A stretch of 64,000 nt of DNA. It comes from Micromonospora sp. WMMD1082. GTDB lineage: Bacteria; Actinomycetota; Actinomycetes; Mycobacteriales; Micromonosporaceae. The stretch's first letter is position 1. Every line of letters begins with the position of its first letter. Shown here in pieces: positions 45,720-55,168 of the stretch. The notes under the pieces are model-generated. The model worked only from the letters and a program-made list of their open reading frames with translations, was not told where the DNA came from and made no database searches. The DNA is taken from positions 2,368,501 through 2,432,500 of the forward strand of contig NZ_JARUBM010000002.1 of the NCBI RefSeq assembly GCF_029626175.1. The letters run 5' to 3'. The position numbers and the translations under genes were made by a program.

Positions 45720-48700
45720 CGCGCCACCGTCCCGTCGTCGCCCTCAGCCCTGGTCTCGGGCGCCTCCGGCGACCCACCGGATGTGCCCGGCGTCACATCA
45801 TCCTGGACGGCCGGATCGGGCCGTACGCCGGGGACGGGCACCACCGCCGCGACCACCGCCCCGATCGCGATCAGCATGGCCGCCTGCGTCCAGGAGCCGT
45901 ACACCCACTCCTGCCCATGGCCGTTCAGGCGTCCGGCCACCGCGACCGTCGTCGCCACGGCCAGGCCGCCCAGCACCACCACCGGGAGCGCCCGCACGGC
46001 CAGCTGCCGCAGCAGCATCGCGGCCAGCACGATGGCCACCGGCAGGACGCCGCCCAACGCGGCGAGCAACAGCACCAACACGGTGCCGATGGCCCAGGCC
46101 GGGGCCTCGGCCGGGATCGTGCTCCCCAGCCCCGCGCCCACCATCGCCCGGCGGCGCGCCGGCCATGCGGCCAGCACCAGCACCCCGACCGCCGTCAACG
46201 CGCCCGCCGCCAACCCGGCCCGGTACGGCCGGTCGGGCTCGAAGATCAGCCGGACCTCGCCGCCGGCGCCGGCTGGCAGTATCCACGCCTGCTGCCAGCC
46301 GTCCACCCGGGCCGTGACCACCGGTTCGCCGTCCAGCGTTGCTGCCCATCCGGCGTTCGCGTTCTCCGGCACCACCAGCAACGCGTGCTCGCCGCCAGCA
46401 ACCCGGACCGTCCGGTCGGTCGGCGCCCAGTCCAGTACGGTGACCTCCCGGTGCCGGGGCCCGGCGGAACTGTCGCCGCGCGCCGGCCGCAGGGCCGCAT
46501 CCTGCACCACGAATCCCACCGAGGGCGTCGTCGCCAACCGGTGGCCGCCGGCCGGCAGATCCAGTACCGCGCCGTCCACGCCGCATATCCGCAGCGGCAC
46601 CGGCCGCCCGGCCAGCACGTCACCCAGGGTCGCGTCGACCGCGGTGTCGTAGCGGAACCCGTCCAGTTCGACGGCCGGCCCGTCGCCACACCGTTCGACC
46701 ACGGGGGTGTCGGCGTCGATCGGGTCCGACAGCTCCGCCAACGCGGGAATCTCCACCTCGGCGATGCCCGCAGTGGCGGGCCAGCCGTTACCACGCAGGT
46801 CGGCCAGCCGGTGCTGGGTCTCCCGCACGACGATCTCGATCCGATCGGTGCGTACGGCAGGGAACCGGACGGTTCCGTCGGTGCCCACCGGCACCGTCAC
46901 CGCGCGACCCGGCGTGCGGATCTCGACCCGCTCGGGCAGCGAGCCGACCGGCAGCTCCGCCCCCTGCAATCGCAAACTGTCGATGCGTAGCTGGCCCGGC
47001 CAGCTCAGCCTCAGGGTGGGGCGCAGGTCGCCGGTGCCGGCCAGCCACGCCGTGCCCGGGTCACCGTCGATCGCCGCGTACGCGGCCACCGCTGGGTCTC
47101 CGGCTAGGTACGACGAGGCGGTCGCCCGCAGATCCTGGCCGGGCAGCCTCAGCTCGCCGCCCGGCCGGGCCACCGCGCGCAGTTCCATCCGGTATGTGCC
47201 GGCGGACGGATTGTGGAAGAGCCGATCCAACCCCATCGGCTCCTCGCCGACCTGAGCCAGGAACCGGTCGCAGCGGATCACCACGTCGTCCGCCCGCGTC
47301 GGGGCGCCGGTGCCCGCAGAGCCCGCTGCCGCGTTCCCGTCCGCGCCGGAGAGCGAGGTCGAGTAGCACGCCGGCCGGTGGGTTGGCCCACGGCTGAAGA
47401 CCCAGCTGACCGGGCTCGACAGGTGCTGCGGCAGGTCAGTCGGGGCGCGCAGCGTGCGACGCACCTCGGCGTCCGGGATGGACAGCTCCCGGATGCCCAC
47501 CCCTCCGTCGAGTCGGCCATCGGCCACCTCCAGCACGGTCACCCGGATCCGGTTGGTCGGCCCGGGCAGCGTGTAGTACGAGTGACCGCCGAGCGTCCGG
47601 GCAACCTCATGTTCGACCGAACCCCGGTCGGTGGTGATCCGGAATCTGGTCACCGGCCAGCCCACCGCCAGGTCGCTGACGAACGCGACAGCCACGCTGT
47701 CCACCTGGCGCGGGGTGTCCAGGTCGACCTGGAGCCACTGCCCGACCGGCCCGCTCAGCGGAGCCGAGTGCCAGGCGGTGGCGTCGTCGCCGTCGACGGC
47801 CGCGAACGGCAGGTGCGACGGGTCGGCCGGGCCGAGATGGTCCACGAAACTCGTCGCCGACGAGGCGGTCACATCGCGGATGCCCTGGTAGACCGCGGTG
47901 GTCTGGTGCTGGCTGCCGGCGAACGGCAGCAGGTCGAGGGCGACTCTGCCCTGCCGCCCCGCCTCGTTGGCGGTCAACGTCTGGGAAAGGTTGTCCCGGG
48001 CCCGGCCGATGTTCCGCTCCCGGCGGCGCAGGCCGTCGGTGACGATCCACGAGTCGCCGGTCAGGTTCGGGGAGTCGTCCCGGTCACCGGCGAGTACCAC
48101 CGGCCGGTCCCGTTCCACCACCCCCTGTTCCAGCAGGGGCAGCAGCGACTCTGGGCCACCGCTGACCGTCGGCACGTCGGCGGTGAGCACCGCCGAGGCG
48201 GTCGGCACCGACCGCTGTACCTCGTACACCTCGATGGCCGGCAGGGAGCCGGAGCCGCCGTCCACCGGGCTGCCGAGCGTCCGGGACAGGGCGTCGGTGG
48301 TGCCGAAGGTCGCCACCCGGGCAATGCCCGGCGAGTCCGCCAACGCCCGGCGCAGCACCGCCACCGGCGGCGCGTCGATCTGGTTCCGGTCGAGGTCGTT
48401 GCGCAGCAGCAGATGCCGGAAGCCGGAGCGGGCGAGCAGATCGGCCAGACCGGTCGAGCCCTGGCCGCCGGCCAACACCTGCTCGACGGTGTCCATCATC
48501 CGGGTGTTGCCGTTCGAACCGAGCGGGATCTGGTTGCGCACCGCCCATGGTGCGCCGGCCAACGCCTGCAACGGTTCGTCGACCGTACGCCCCCACACGT
48601 ACTGCCCGAAGCCGGAGCCGGGCACCATCAGCGTGCGGGCCAACGCGTCACGGTCGGCGAGCCAGGTTGCCGCGGCCCGCCAGTGCGGTGGCAGATCGGA

Positions 48701-49987
48701 CCAGCCCGGCCCGGCCCGCAGCTGCCCGAGCCAGGCCGGCGCGGCGGAGCCCAGGACGAGCAGCAGCACCGGCACGAAGATCAGCGGACGCAGCCGGATA
48801 GTGGGCCGGCGCCGGGCCAACGCGTGGTGCATCCGGGTGGCGACCGCATCGACGCCGTGCGCGAAGCCGAGCATCAGCGGCAGCCGCAGCACCGGGTCGA
48901 GCTTGTGCACGTTGCGAAACGGCGCCAGCGGGCCGTCCAGCAGGTTGCGGACCGACTCGGACAGCGGGCTGTCCACCGCGCCGACGTAGCCGATGGTCAG
49001 CAGGGTCAGCCCGGTGAGGAAGCCGGTCACGAGAAACCGTCGCTCGGGCAGCAGGTTCCCGGCCAACCCGGCCAACCCGATCAGCGCCACCAGCGCGGTG
49101 AGCACCATCAGCGCAGGGTGGTCGATCAGCATCCAGCCGGCCGGCCACCAGGGGTCGCCCTGCACGATGTACGCCACCCACTGGTTGGTGCCGCGTACCG
49201 CCTGGAACAGCGAGGCCACCGCCGTCGTGGTGGTGGACGACTCGATGAAGTCGAGGAAGGGGAGACTGTACTGGCCGAGTAGCAGCAGCGGCACGATCCA
49301 CCACAGGCAGACCCCGAGTACGCAGACACACCACCAGGCGACCAGCCGCCGATGCTGCGTGTCCCAGCGCCGGGTGAGCAGCCAGACACCGGGTAGCAGC
49401 AGGGCGAGCAGCACGATCGCCGCGTTGATCCCGCCCATGCCCAGGACGGCCAGCGCGGAGAGCGCGGCGGCCCGGCGCGGCGAGCCGATCCGGCGTACGG
49501 TCACCAACGGCAACAGCACCCACGGCAGCATCGCGGCGGAGATCGTCTCCGCCGACAGCACGCCGACCTCGGTGATGACCCGGGGTGCCAACGCATAACC
49601 CAGCGCCGCCGCGTAGCGGGTCGGCTCGGTGCCGATGTTCAGCGCCCGGGCCAGCCGCAGCAGTCCGTAGAAGGCGGCGACGAGCAGCAGCGCCGTCCAC
49701 AGCCGCTGGGTGGTCCACGGCGCAATCCCGAGCAGCTGACCGGCCGCGAAGAACGGCCCCATCGGGAACAGGTAGCCGTACGCCTGGTTCTGCAGTTCCC
49801 CCGAGGTGGCCTCCGGGTTCCACAGGTGCAGCGCCCGGGCCAGGAAGTGGATCGGGTTGGCGGCCAGATCGAGCTTGGTGTCGAAGGTGACCTGCCCAGG
49901 CCGCTGACCGAACGCGATCGCGGTAAGCAGTAGCAGCGACAGCATGGTGCCGGGCGAGCGGCGCAGCCGCGCCAGCACCCGGCTCAT
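45716..49987 (-). CDS. aftD: AftD-like alpha-(1->3)-arabinofuranosyltransferase
   Basis: Large membrane GT-C glycosyltransferase that in mycobacteria adds arabinofuranose branches to arabinogalactan/LAM from a polyprenyl donor. The 1423-residue protein begins with about 11-13 helices (to residue 420; DUF3367-type core). The catalytic region probably includes VTFDTKLDLAANP near 33. Two F5/8-type carbohydrate-binding modules are seen at about 700-795 (DVTASSATSF, AAVDGDDATAW) and 954-1060 (LRATASSYLAGDP, AAIDGDPGTAW). Four or five helices end the protein. ATG at 49987 forms ATGA with the vWA gene. Whole-cell arabinose is known in Micromonospora. Confidence 0.9.
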   Translation of the reverse strand: MSRVLARLRRSPGTMLSLLLLTAIAFGQRPGQVTFDTKLDLAANPIHFLARALHLWNPEATSGELQNQAYGYLFPMGPFFAAGQLLGIAPWTTQRLWTALLLVAAFYGLLRLARALNIGTEPTRYAAALGYALAPRVITEVGVLSAETISAAMLPWVLLPLVTVRRIGSPRRAAALSALAVLGMGGINAAIVLLALLLPGVWLLTRRWDTQHRRLVAWWCVCVLGVCLWWIVPLLLLGQYSLPFLDFIESSTTTTAVASLFQAVRGTNQWVAYIVQGDPWWPAGWMLIDHPALMVLTALVALIGLAGLAGNLLPERRFLVTGFLTGLTLLTIGYVGAVDSPLSESVRNLLDGPLAPFRNVHKLDPVLRLPLMLGFAHGVDAVATRMHHALARRRPTIRLRPLIFVPVLLLVLGSAAPAWLGQLRAGPGWSDLPPHWRAAATWLADRDALARTLMVPGSGFGQYVWGRTVDEPLQALAGAPWAVRNQIPLGSNGNTRMMDTVEQVLAGGQGSTGLADLLARSGFRHLLLRNDLDRNQIDAPPVAVLRRALADSPGIARVATFGTTDALSRTLGSPVDGGSGSLPAIEVYEVQRSVPTASAVLTADVPTVSGGPESLLPLLEQGVVERDRPVVLAGDRDDSPNLTGDSWIVTDGLRRRERNIGRARDNLSQTLTANEAGRQGRVALDLLPFAGSQHQTTAVYQGIRDVTASSATSFVDHLGPADPSHLPFAAVDGDDATAWHSAPLSGPVGQWLQVDLDTPRQVDSVAVAFVSDLAVGWPVTRFRITTDRGSVEHEVARTLGGHSYYTLPGPTNRIRVTVLEVADGRLDGGVGIRELSIPDAEVRRTLRAPTDLPQHLSSPVSWVFSRGPTHRPACYSTSLSGADGNAAAGSAGTGAPTRADDVVIRCDRFLAQVGEEPMGLDRLFHNPSAGTYRMELRAVARPGGELRLPGQDLRATASSYLAGDPAVAAYAAIDGDPGTAWLAGTGDLRPTLRLSWPGQLRIDSLRLQGAELPVGSLPERVEIRTPGRAVTVPVGTDGTVRFPAVRTDRIEIVVRETQHRLADLRGNGWPATAGIAEVEIPALAELSDPIDADTPVVERCGDGPAVELDGFRYDTAVDATLGDVLAGRPVPLRICGVDGAVLDLPAGGHRLATTPSVGFVVQDAALRPARGDSSAGPRHREVTVLDWAPTDRTVRVAGGEHALLVVPENANAGWAATLDGEPVVTARVDGWQQAWILPAGAGGEVRLIFEPDRPYRAGLAAGALTAVGVLVLAAWPARRRAMVGAGLGSTIPAEAPAWAIGTVLVLLLAALGGVLPVAIVLAAMLLRQLAVRALPVVVLGGLAVATTVAVAGRLNGHGQEWVYGSWTQAAMLIAIGAVVAAVVPVPGVRPDPAVQDDVTPGTSGGSPEAPETRAEGDDGTVAR

Positions 49988-51651
49988 CGGCGACACTCCG
50001 GGGGCAGGCAACTCAGGTCGGCCAGCGCCGAGAAGAAGATGCGCCGCATCCCGCCCGGCTGCTCGGTGACGAAGACCCGCCCGCCGGTGGCCTTCGCGAT
50101 CGCGTTCAGCTCCTCGGGGTCGATGTCCGCACCGAGGCCGATGAAGATGATCGGCAAGGGGCGGCGCGGTTCCTGCAACCGCTTGAGTTCGGCGAGGAAG
50201 TCGGCCCGGCCGATGCTGTCGTCGTCCTCGTTGCGCCCGTCGGTCATCACCAGCACCAGGTTGATCCGCCCCGGCGTCCAGTTGCGCCGCGCGTCGCGGT
50301 ACGCGGCCAGCGTGCTGTCGTACAGCCCGGTGCCGCCCTGCGGCTTGACCCGAACGTCGGCCAACGCCTCGGTCAGCTGTTTCCGCTGGCCGCCCAGCGG
50401 GCCCACCGGCAGGATCTCGCGGTAGTCCCGGTCCCCGTCGACCTTGGTGGAGAAGGCCCAGATGCCGAGTTCGCTGTTGTCCAACAGCAGCGCGGCCCCC
50501 TCCTGGGCAGCCCGCACGGTGGCGTCGAGCCGGGTGCCGCCGCCCGGCACCGCCGCGGCCATCGAACCGGAAACGTCCAACAGGGTGAGGATCCGGGCGC
50601 TGCGCTGCACCCCGCTCCAGCCGGTCAGCACATCGCTGACCGTCTCCTCCGCCGGCAACGCAACCGGCCGACGTTCCTCCGCCCGCAGTCGGTCGCCGGC
50701 CGGCATGGCCGGCGGAAAGCCGGCCGAGGTCCGGAAGCCGTAGCCGGTAAACGTCTCCCGCGCCTCGCCGGTGAGCAGCCTGGCGAGGAATCCCGCGGCG
50801 GCGTCGCGCGTCCGGGCCTGCGCGGCGGGCAGCACCGCGTACGGCAGGTCGAGCCAGGGCACCTCGATCTCCGGGTACGCCGCGACCAGCTTGCCGGCGG
50901 CGGCGAGCGCGTTGTGTTCGAGTACGGCCTGTTCGCTGGCGGCGACGGCGTCGACCCGGCCGGGCAGGTCCCGGTTCGGGGCCAGCGAGCTGGCGTCCTC
51001 GGCCGGGCTGAAGGTCCGCTCGGCGAGGCGGCGCAGGGTCGCCGCCACGGTCGCGGCCGAGTCCCGGTTGTCGTCGGCCAGCACCCGGGCACCGAGCAGC
51101 GCACCGACCCCGACCGGGTCCACCGCCGGGTCCGGCAGCCCGACCTGGATCGCACCCGCCCTGGCGCCGACCAGCGATGCCCAGGTCAGCGGCCTGGCCG
51201 GCCACCCCGATCGGCGTGCGACGCGTTCGTTGACCGCCAGCACCACCGGCGTGCTCGCCACCGACGTGCCCTGACCGGGCACCTCGAACGCGCCCGCGGC
51301 GCGGGCCCGGCGCAGCCAGAACGTCGACTCCGGCAGCCACGCGTCCGCGACATCCTCACCGTCGGCGAGTTCCCGGACGACGGTGGCCGACGGCCGGGCC
51401 TGCACCTCGACCGACACGCATGGTTGGCTGCCGGCGTTCTCCCGCGCCACGCGGTCGAGCGCCGACGCGATCACCGGAGCGGCCATCACCCGGAGTCGGA
51501 CCTGTTCGACGCAGGTCGGGGTGCCCCGGTCGGCCCGGATGTACGCCACCGCCGCCCAGGCGGTCAGCAGCAGCACCAGTGCGGCACTGAGCAGCACCAC
51601 CGGCGAACGGCGGGACAGGGCGCGCGTCGGCGCGGGACGGTCGGCAACCAC
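49984..51651 (-). CDS. Extracellular substrate-binding-like/vWA fusion protein
   Basis: A 555-residue protein with one N-terminal membrane helix (VVLLSAALVLLLTAWAAVAY). Residues 45-330 look like a family 1 solute-binding fold (VSVEVQARPSATVVRELADG; TPVVLAVNERVA; GYGFRTSAGFPP). Residues 345-540 are a von Willebrand A domain with a complete MIDAS: LLDVSGSMAAA near 357, GGTGLYDST and VLVMTDGRNEDD. It is coupled to aftD by ATGA and leads the operon. Such proteins could scaffold wall-polysaccharide machinery; this is inference. Confidence 0.85.
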   Translation of the reverse strand: MVADRPAPTRALSRRSPVVLLSAALVLLLTAWAAVAYIRADRGTPTCVEQVRLRVMAAPVIASALDRVARENAGSQPCVSVEVQARPSATVVRELADGEDVADAWLPESTFWLRRARAAGAFEVPGQGTSVASTPVVLAVNERVARRSGWPARPLTWASLVGARAGAIQVGLPDPAVDPVGVGALLGARVLADDNRDSAATVAATLRRLAERTFSPAEDASSLAPNRDLPGRVDAVAASEQAVLEHNALAAAGKLVAAYPEIEVPWLDLPYAVLPAAQARTRDAAAGFLARLLTGEARETFTGYGFRTSAGFPPAMPAGDRLRAEERRPVALPAEETVSDVLTGWSGVQRSARILTLLDVSGSMAAAVPGGGTRLDATVRAAQEGAALLLDNSELGIWAFSTKVDGDRDYREILPVGPLGGQRKQLTEALADVRVKPQGGTGLYDSTLAAYRDARRNWTPGRINLVLVMTDGRNEDDDSIGRADFLAELKRLQEPRRPLPIIFIGLGADIDPEELNAIAKATGGRVFVTEQPGGMRRIFFSALADLSCLPPECRR

Positions 51652-51912
51652 CGCCGCCTCACCTCCTCGTCACCCCTGCGGACGGCGCCCCACCGCAGGT
51701 CACCACACCGGCCACGACGAGGTCGGGCGGCCGGGCACCGGGCATCGCACGCGGTTGCGCTGCACACCCTGCCAAGGTTTACGCCCGTCGGCAAACCCCC
51801 GATCGACGACCCGTTATCGGATCGTCGCTGCCGAATCTGCCCATTGCGCACCCGGGGCGCACCGCCCTAGGGTGGCGCGATCGTGCTCACATTACTCACC
51901 GGTAGGAGCAGC

Positions 51913-53073
51913 GTGGACAAGTCCGGCACCCCCTCCCGCCACGTCCTGTTCCTCAACTGGCGAGACACCACCAACCCCGAGGGCGGCGGCTCCGAGGTCT
52001 ACATCGAACGGATCGCCGCCGAGCTGGTCACCGCTGGTTACCGGGTGACTCTGCTCTGTGCGGCCCACCGTAACGCCGGCCCGGCGGACACCACCGAGTC
52101 CGGCGTACGCGTGCTGCGCCGTGGCTCGCGGATGACCGTCTACCTCCGCGCGGCGCTGATCTGCCTCGCCGCCCGTTTCGGGCTTGGCCCGCTGAGCCGA
52201 CGCGGTCTCGGCCGGCCCGACCTGGTCGTGGACGTCTGCAACGGGGTGCCGTTCTTCGCCCCCCTCTACGCCGGGCGGCCGGTCATCGCGCTGGTGCATC
52301 ACGTGCACCGGGAACAGTGGCCGGTGGTCTTCGGCCCGTGGATGTGCCGGCTGGGCTGGTGGATCGAGTCCTGGCTGGCGGTGCGGCTCTACCGGCGGTG
52401 CCGCTACATCACCGTCTCGGAGGCGAGCCGGGCCGAACTGACCGAGTTGGGGGTGGACGTCGAACGGATCGACGTGGTGCCCAACGGCACGCCACCGGTG
52501 ACCGGCCCGGCACTACCGCGCACCGCCCACCCGTCGCTGCTGGTGCTCGGCCGTCTGGTGCCACACAAGCGGGTGGAGATCGCCCTGCGGACGGTCGCCG
52601 AACTGGCCACCGAGCTGCCCGAACTGGAGCTGGTGGTGGCCGGGCAGGGCTGGTGGGAGGAGCCGCTACGCGAGCGGTGCGCCGCCCTCGGCATCACCGA
52701 CCGGGTACGGTTCGCCGGCTTCGTCAGCGAGGACGAGAAGCACGAGCTGCTCTGCTCGGCCTGGCTCGCCCTGACCCCGTCGGTCAAGGAGGGCTGGGGT
52801 CTGATCATCGTGGAGGCCGCCGCGCGCAGTACGCCGACGGTGGCCTTCCGGTACGCGGGCGGGGTCGCCGAGGCGATGGTCGACACCGAAACCGGTCTGC
52901 TGGTCGACGACGAGCGGGAGTTCACGGCGGTCGTCCGCGAGCTGCTCGCCGACGACGTACGGCGCAAGGCGATGGGCGAGGCGGCGCTGGCCCATGCGGC
53001 CCGCTACACCTGGACGGCGACCGGCGACCGGTTCGCGCAGCTGGTAGCTCAGGCGACCGCCCGCACCGGCTGA
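51913..53073 (+). CDS. GT4-family glycosyltransferase
   Basis: GT-B retaining glycosyltransferase of 386 residues. The N-terminal Rossmann half holds NWRDTTNPEGGGSEVYIERI and the C-terminal half the sugar-nucleotide site ending SVKEGWGLIIVEAAARSTP, with the E-x7-E arrangement of GT4 enzymes. It is divergent from the vWA-aftD operon with 261 bases between, probably holding both promoters. GTG at 51913 is chosen because TAGGAG lies 4 bases upstream; 51883 is also open. Acceptor unknown. Confidence 0.9.
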   Translation: MDKSGTPSRHVLFLNWRDTTNPEGGGSEVYIERIAAELVTAGYRVTLLCAAHRNAGPADTTESGVRVLRRGSRMTVYLRAALICLAARFGLGPLSRRGLGRPDLVVDVCNGVPFFAPLYAGRPVIALVHHVHREQWPVVFGPWMCRLGWWIESWLAVRLYRRCRYITVSEASRAELTELGVDVERIDVVPNGTPPVTGPALPRTAHPSLLVLGRLVPHKRVEIALRTVAELATELPELELVVAGQGWWEEPLRERCAALGITDRVRFAGFVSEDEKHELLCSAWLALTPSVKEGWGLIIVEAAARSTPTVAFRYAGGVAEAMVDTETGLLVDDEREFTAVVRELLADDVRRKAMGEAALAHAARYTWTATGDRFAQLVAQATARTG

Positions 53074-53102
53074 GCTACCCCGGTCGGGGCTGGACACGAC
53101 GA

Positions 53103-53129
53103 AGGGCGCCCGCGTGACGCGAGCGCCCT
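53103..53129. terminator. Two-step hairpin between convergent genes
   Basis: agggcgc-c-cgcg, loop tga, then cgcg-a-gcgccct: 11 pairs with one internal mismatch, between the GT4 gene and the DUF2613 gene. Confidence 0.75.
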
Positions 53130-53143
53130 GTCGCCGTGCGGGG

Positions 53144-53305
53144 TCAGCGCGTGCCGTACAGCGGGGCCTCGGTCTGCTCACTCACCTTGGAGTTCGCGGC
53201 CTCCTTGGCGGACGGGCTGAGCGCATTCGCCAGACCGACGCTGCCGAGCAGGCCGAGCACGACCCCGAGTACCCCGACGGCGACGAACGCGGGCAGGTTC
53301 CTCAT
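53144..53305 (-). CDS. DUF2613 family small membrane protein
   Basis: A 53-residue protein with one helix (FVAVGVLGVVLGLLGSVGLA) and a short hydrophilic tail, matching the actinobacterial DUF2613 family. Its ATG overlaps the upstream gene stop in ATGA and GGAG lies 7-8 bases before it. Function unknown; the family usually travels with this large membrane protein and the arabinan genes. Confidence 0.82.
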   Translation of the reverse strand: MRNLPAFVAVGVLGVVLGLLGSVGLANALSPSAKEAANSKVSEQTEAPLYGTR

Positions 53306-55020
53306 CCACCTTCTCCTTCCGCGGGACTCGCGTGCCGGGACGCTACCACGCGGTAGCACCGTCGTGCAGTGCCCGAAAATCCGACAACCAGCACCACCGT
53401 TCCGGCCAGCAGGTGAGCCAGGCCCACCGGGCCGGGTCGGCGCGGCGCGGGCGGTGGACGCCACGCCGGATTCTCGTACAGGCTCAGCTCCTCGCCCGCG
53501 TACGCCGGCCGCAGGCCGGCCAGTGTCGCCGGGTCCGGCGACGGACCGGCGGCCCGCTGCACCAGCACCCAGCGGGGGCCGGCCACCGCCACCGGCTCGC
53601 CCGCCGCGAGCAGCTCACGCAGCCGCGCGGCCCGGTGATCCTCCCCGGCGACCGAGATGCCGTCCACCCGCAGCGTGTCGTCGATGAGGACGGGCACACC
53701 GAGGTACCGGGGCGCCGGGTCGATCACCACCCGACCGCCGTTCCAGGCGTAACTCTGGTACTCCTGGAACGGCAGCGAGACGACCTCACCCGGCCGCTCG
53801 TCGACCAGCCGGGCCACCGTCGCCCAGTCCGCCGGCCAGGCCACCGGACGTAGCCGTCCCGCACCGCCGAAGGCGAGGTCGGGCAGGATGGCCAGCGGCA
53901 ACAGCGCCGCGCCGGCCAGCAGCACGCGCCCGGTCGCCGCGTCGAACCGGGCCGCGAGCCGCCCGGCGAGTCGCTCCGCACCGAGCGCCCCGGCGATCGC
54001 CAGGACCAGCACGTACGGCACCAGCAGTTTCTGCCCGTCGCGGAGCAGCCCGGCACCGGGCACACCGGCGACGAGCCAGCCCAGCAGGCTCGCCCCGCCG
54101 GGCAGTACGCCGAGCGCCGCGCCCAGCCACGAACCGACCGCCAGCAGCCCGAGCCGGCCCACGACCGGGCCCGGCCAACGGCGCCGCAGCAGCGGTACGC
54201 CGTACCCGGCGACCGCCAGCACCACCAGCGTGGCCAGCGGCACCAGCCACCCGCCCCGGGATGCCGGGGTGGCCTGCCCGTTCCAGATGCCACCGGTGCC
54301 GGCGAGCGCCACCAGCGGCCCGGCCCAGTTCTCCGTGCGGGCGGCGAAGACCGCCACCCCGGCCGGATCGGAGCGGCCGTCACCGGCCCCGGCGAACCCG
54401 GCCACCAACCACGGCGCGTTCAACAGCAGCGTCACACCCACTCCGGTCGGCGCCGCGCGGACCGCCCCCGGGTACCGCCCCACCAGCAGCACGGCGACCA
54501 CGACCAGGGCGAGCAGGCCACCGGTCGGTGTGATCGCCGAAGCGGCCGCCGCCAGCAACAGGCGCCGCAGCGCACCCCGCTCGGCCCGGCGTACCCCGAT
54601 CGCCGCGCCCACCAGCCAGGGCAACGCGGCGTACACGACCAGCAGCCCCCACTGGCCGATCAGCAACCGCTCGGCCAGGTACGGCGTCCAGGCGTACCCG
54701 AGTGCGGCCACCACCCGCACCGCCACCCGCCCGGTCGGCACCAGCCGCGCGGCGCCGAGCGCGGCCAGGTACAGGATCGCCACCAGAACCAGTCGTTGCA
54801 GCAGCCACCCCGGGACCAGCTGGTTGGCCAGTGCCACCACCGCGTCCTGCGGGACGGCCCGGGGCAGCGCCGTGGCCGGAGCGATCGCCTCCCAGCCCAG
54901 CTGCTGCCGGGGCACGAAGACCATGTCGTAGCGCAACACGTACCCGGGCAGGGCCAGCGGCGCGAGCACCACCGCCGTCACGGCGGCGGCCACCGCGTGC
55001 GGCACCAGCCGTTCCCGCAT
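53302..55020 (-). CDS. Large polytopic membrane protein, GT-C-like, hypothetical
   Basis: A 572-residue protein with about 12 helices from residue 8 to 400, a soluble region (GRVVIDPAPRYLGVPVLIDD) and one C-terminal helix. The acidic first loop (YDMVFVPRQQLGW) after helix 1 is a GT-C-like placement. It is probably an envelope polysaccharide glycosyltransferase or polymerase; no family is certain. ATG at 55020 follows GAGG by 6 bases. Confidence 0.72.
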   Translation of the reverse strand: MRERLVPHAVAAAVTAVVLAPLALPGYVLRYDMVFVPRQQLGWEAIAPATALPRAVPQDAVVALANQLVPGWLLQRLVLVAILYLAALGAARLVPTGRVAVRVVAALGYAWTPYLAERLLIGQWGLLVVYAALPWLVGAAIGVRRAERGALRRLLLAAAASAITPTGGLLALVVVAVLLVGRYPGAVRAAPTGVGVTLLLNAPWLVAGFAGAGDGRSDPAGVAVFAARTENWAGPLVALAGTGGIWNGQATPASRGGWLVPLATLVVLAVAGYGVPLLRRRWPGPVVGRLGLLAVGSWLGAALGVLPGGASLLGWLVAGVPGAGLLRDGQKLLVPYVLVLAIAGALGAERLAGRLAARFDAATGRVLLAGAALLPLAILPDLAFGGAGRLRPVAWPADWATVARLVDERPGEVVSLPFQEYQSYAWNGGRVVIDPAPRYLGVPVLIDDTLRVDGISVAGEDHRAARLRELLAAGEPVAVAGPRWVLVQRAAGPSPDPATLAGLRPAYAGEELSLYENPAWRPPPAPRRPGPVGLAHLLAGTVVLVVGFSGTARRCYRVVASRHASPAEGEGG

Positions 55021-55168
55021 CGTCGACCTCACCACTGCCGGTGCGCGGCGACCGGCCGCGCTGGTGGCGGCCACTGTACGCGGCCGTCGCCGGTCCGAAG
55101 CGGCCCGCCGCCGAACCATCCGTTGGCCTGATGGGAGCCGCGGTGATCGGTGTGGCAGTCTTCCCGCC

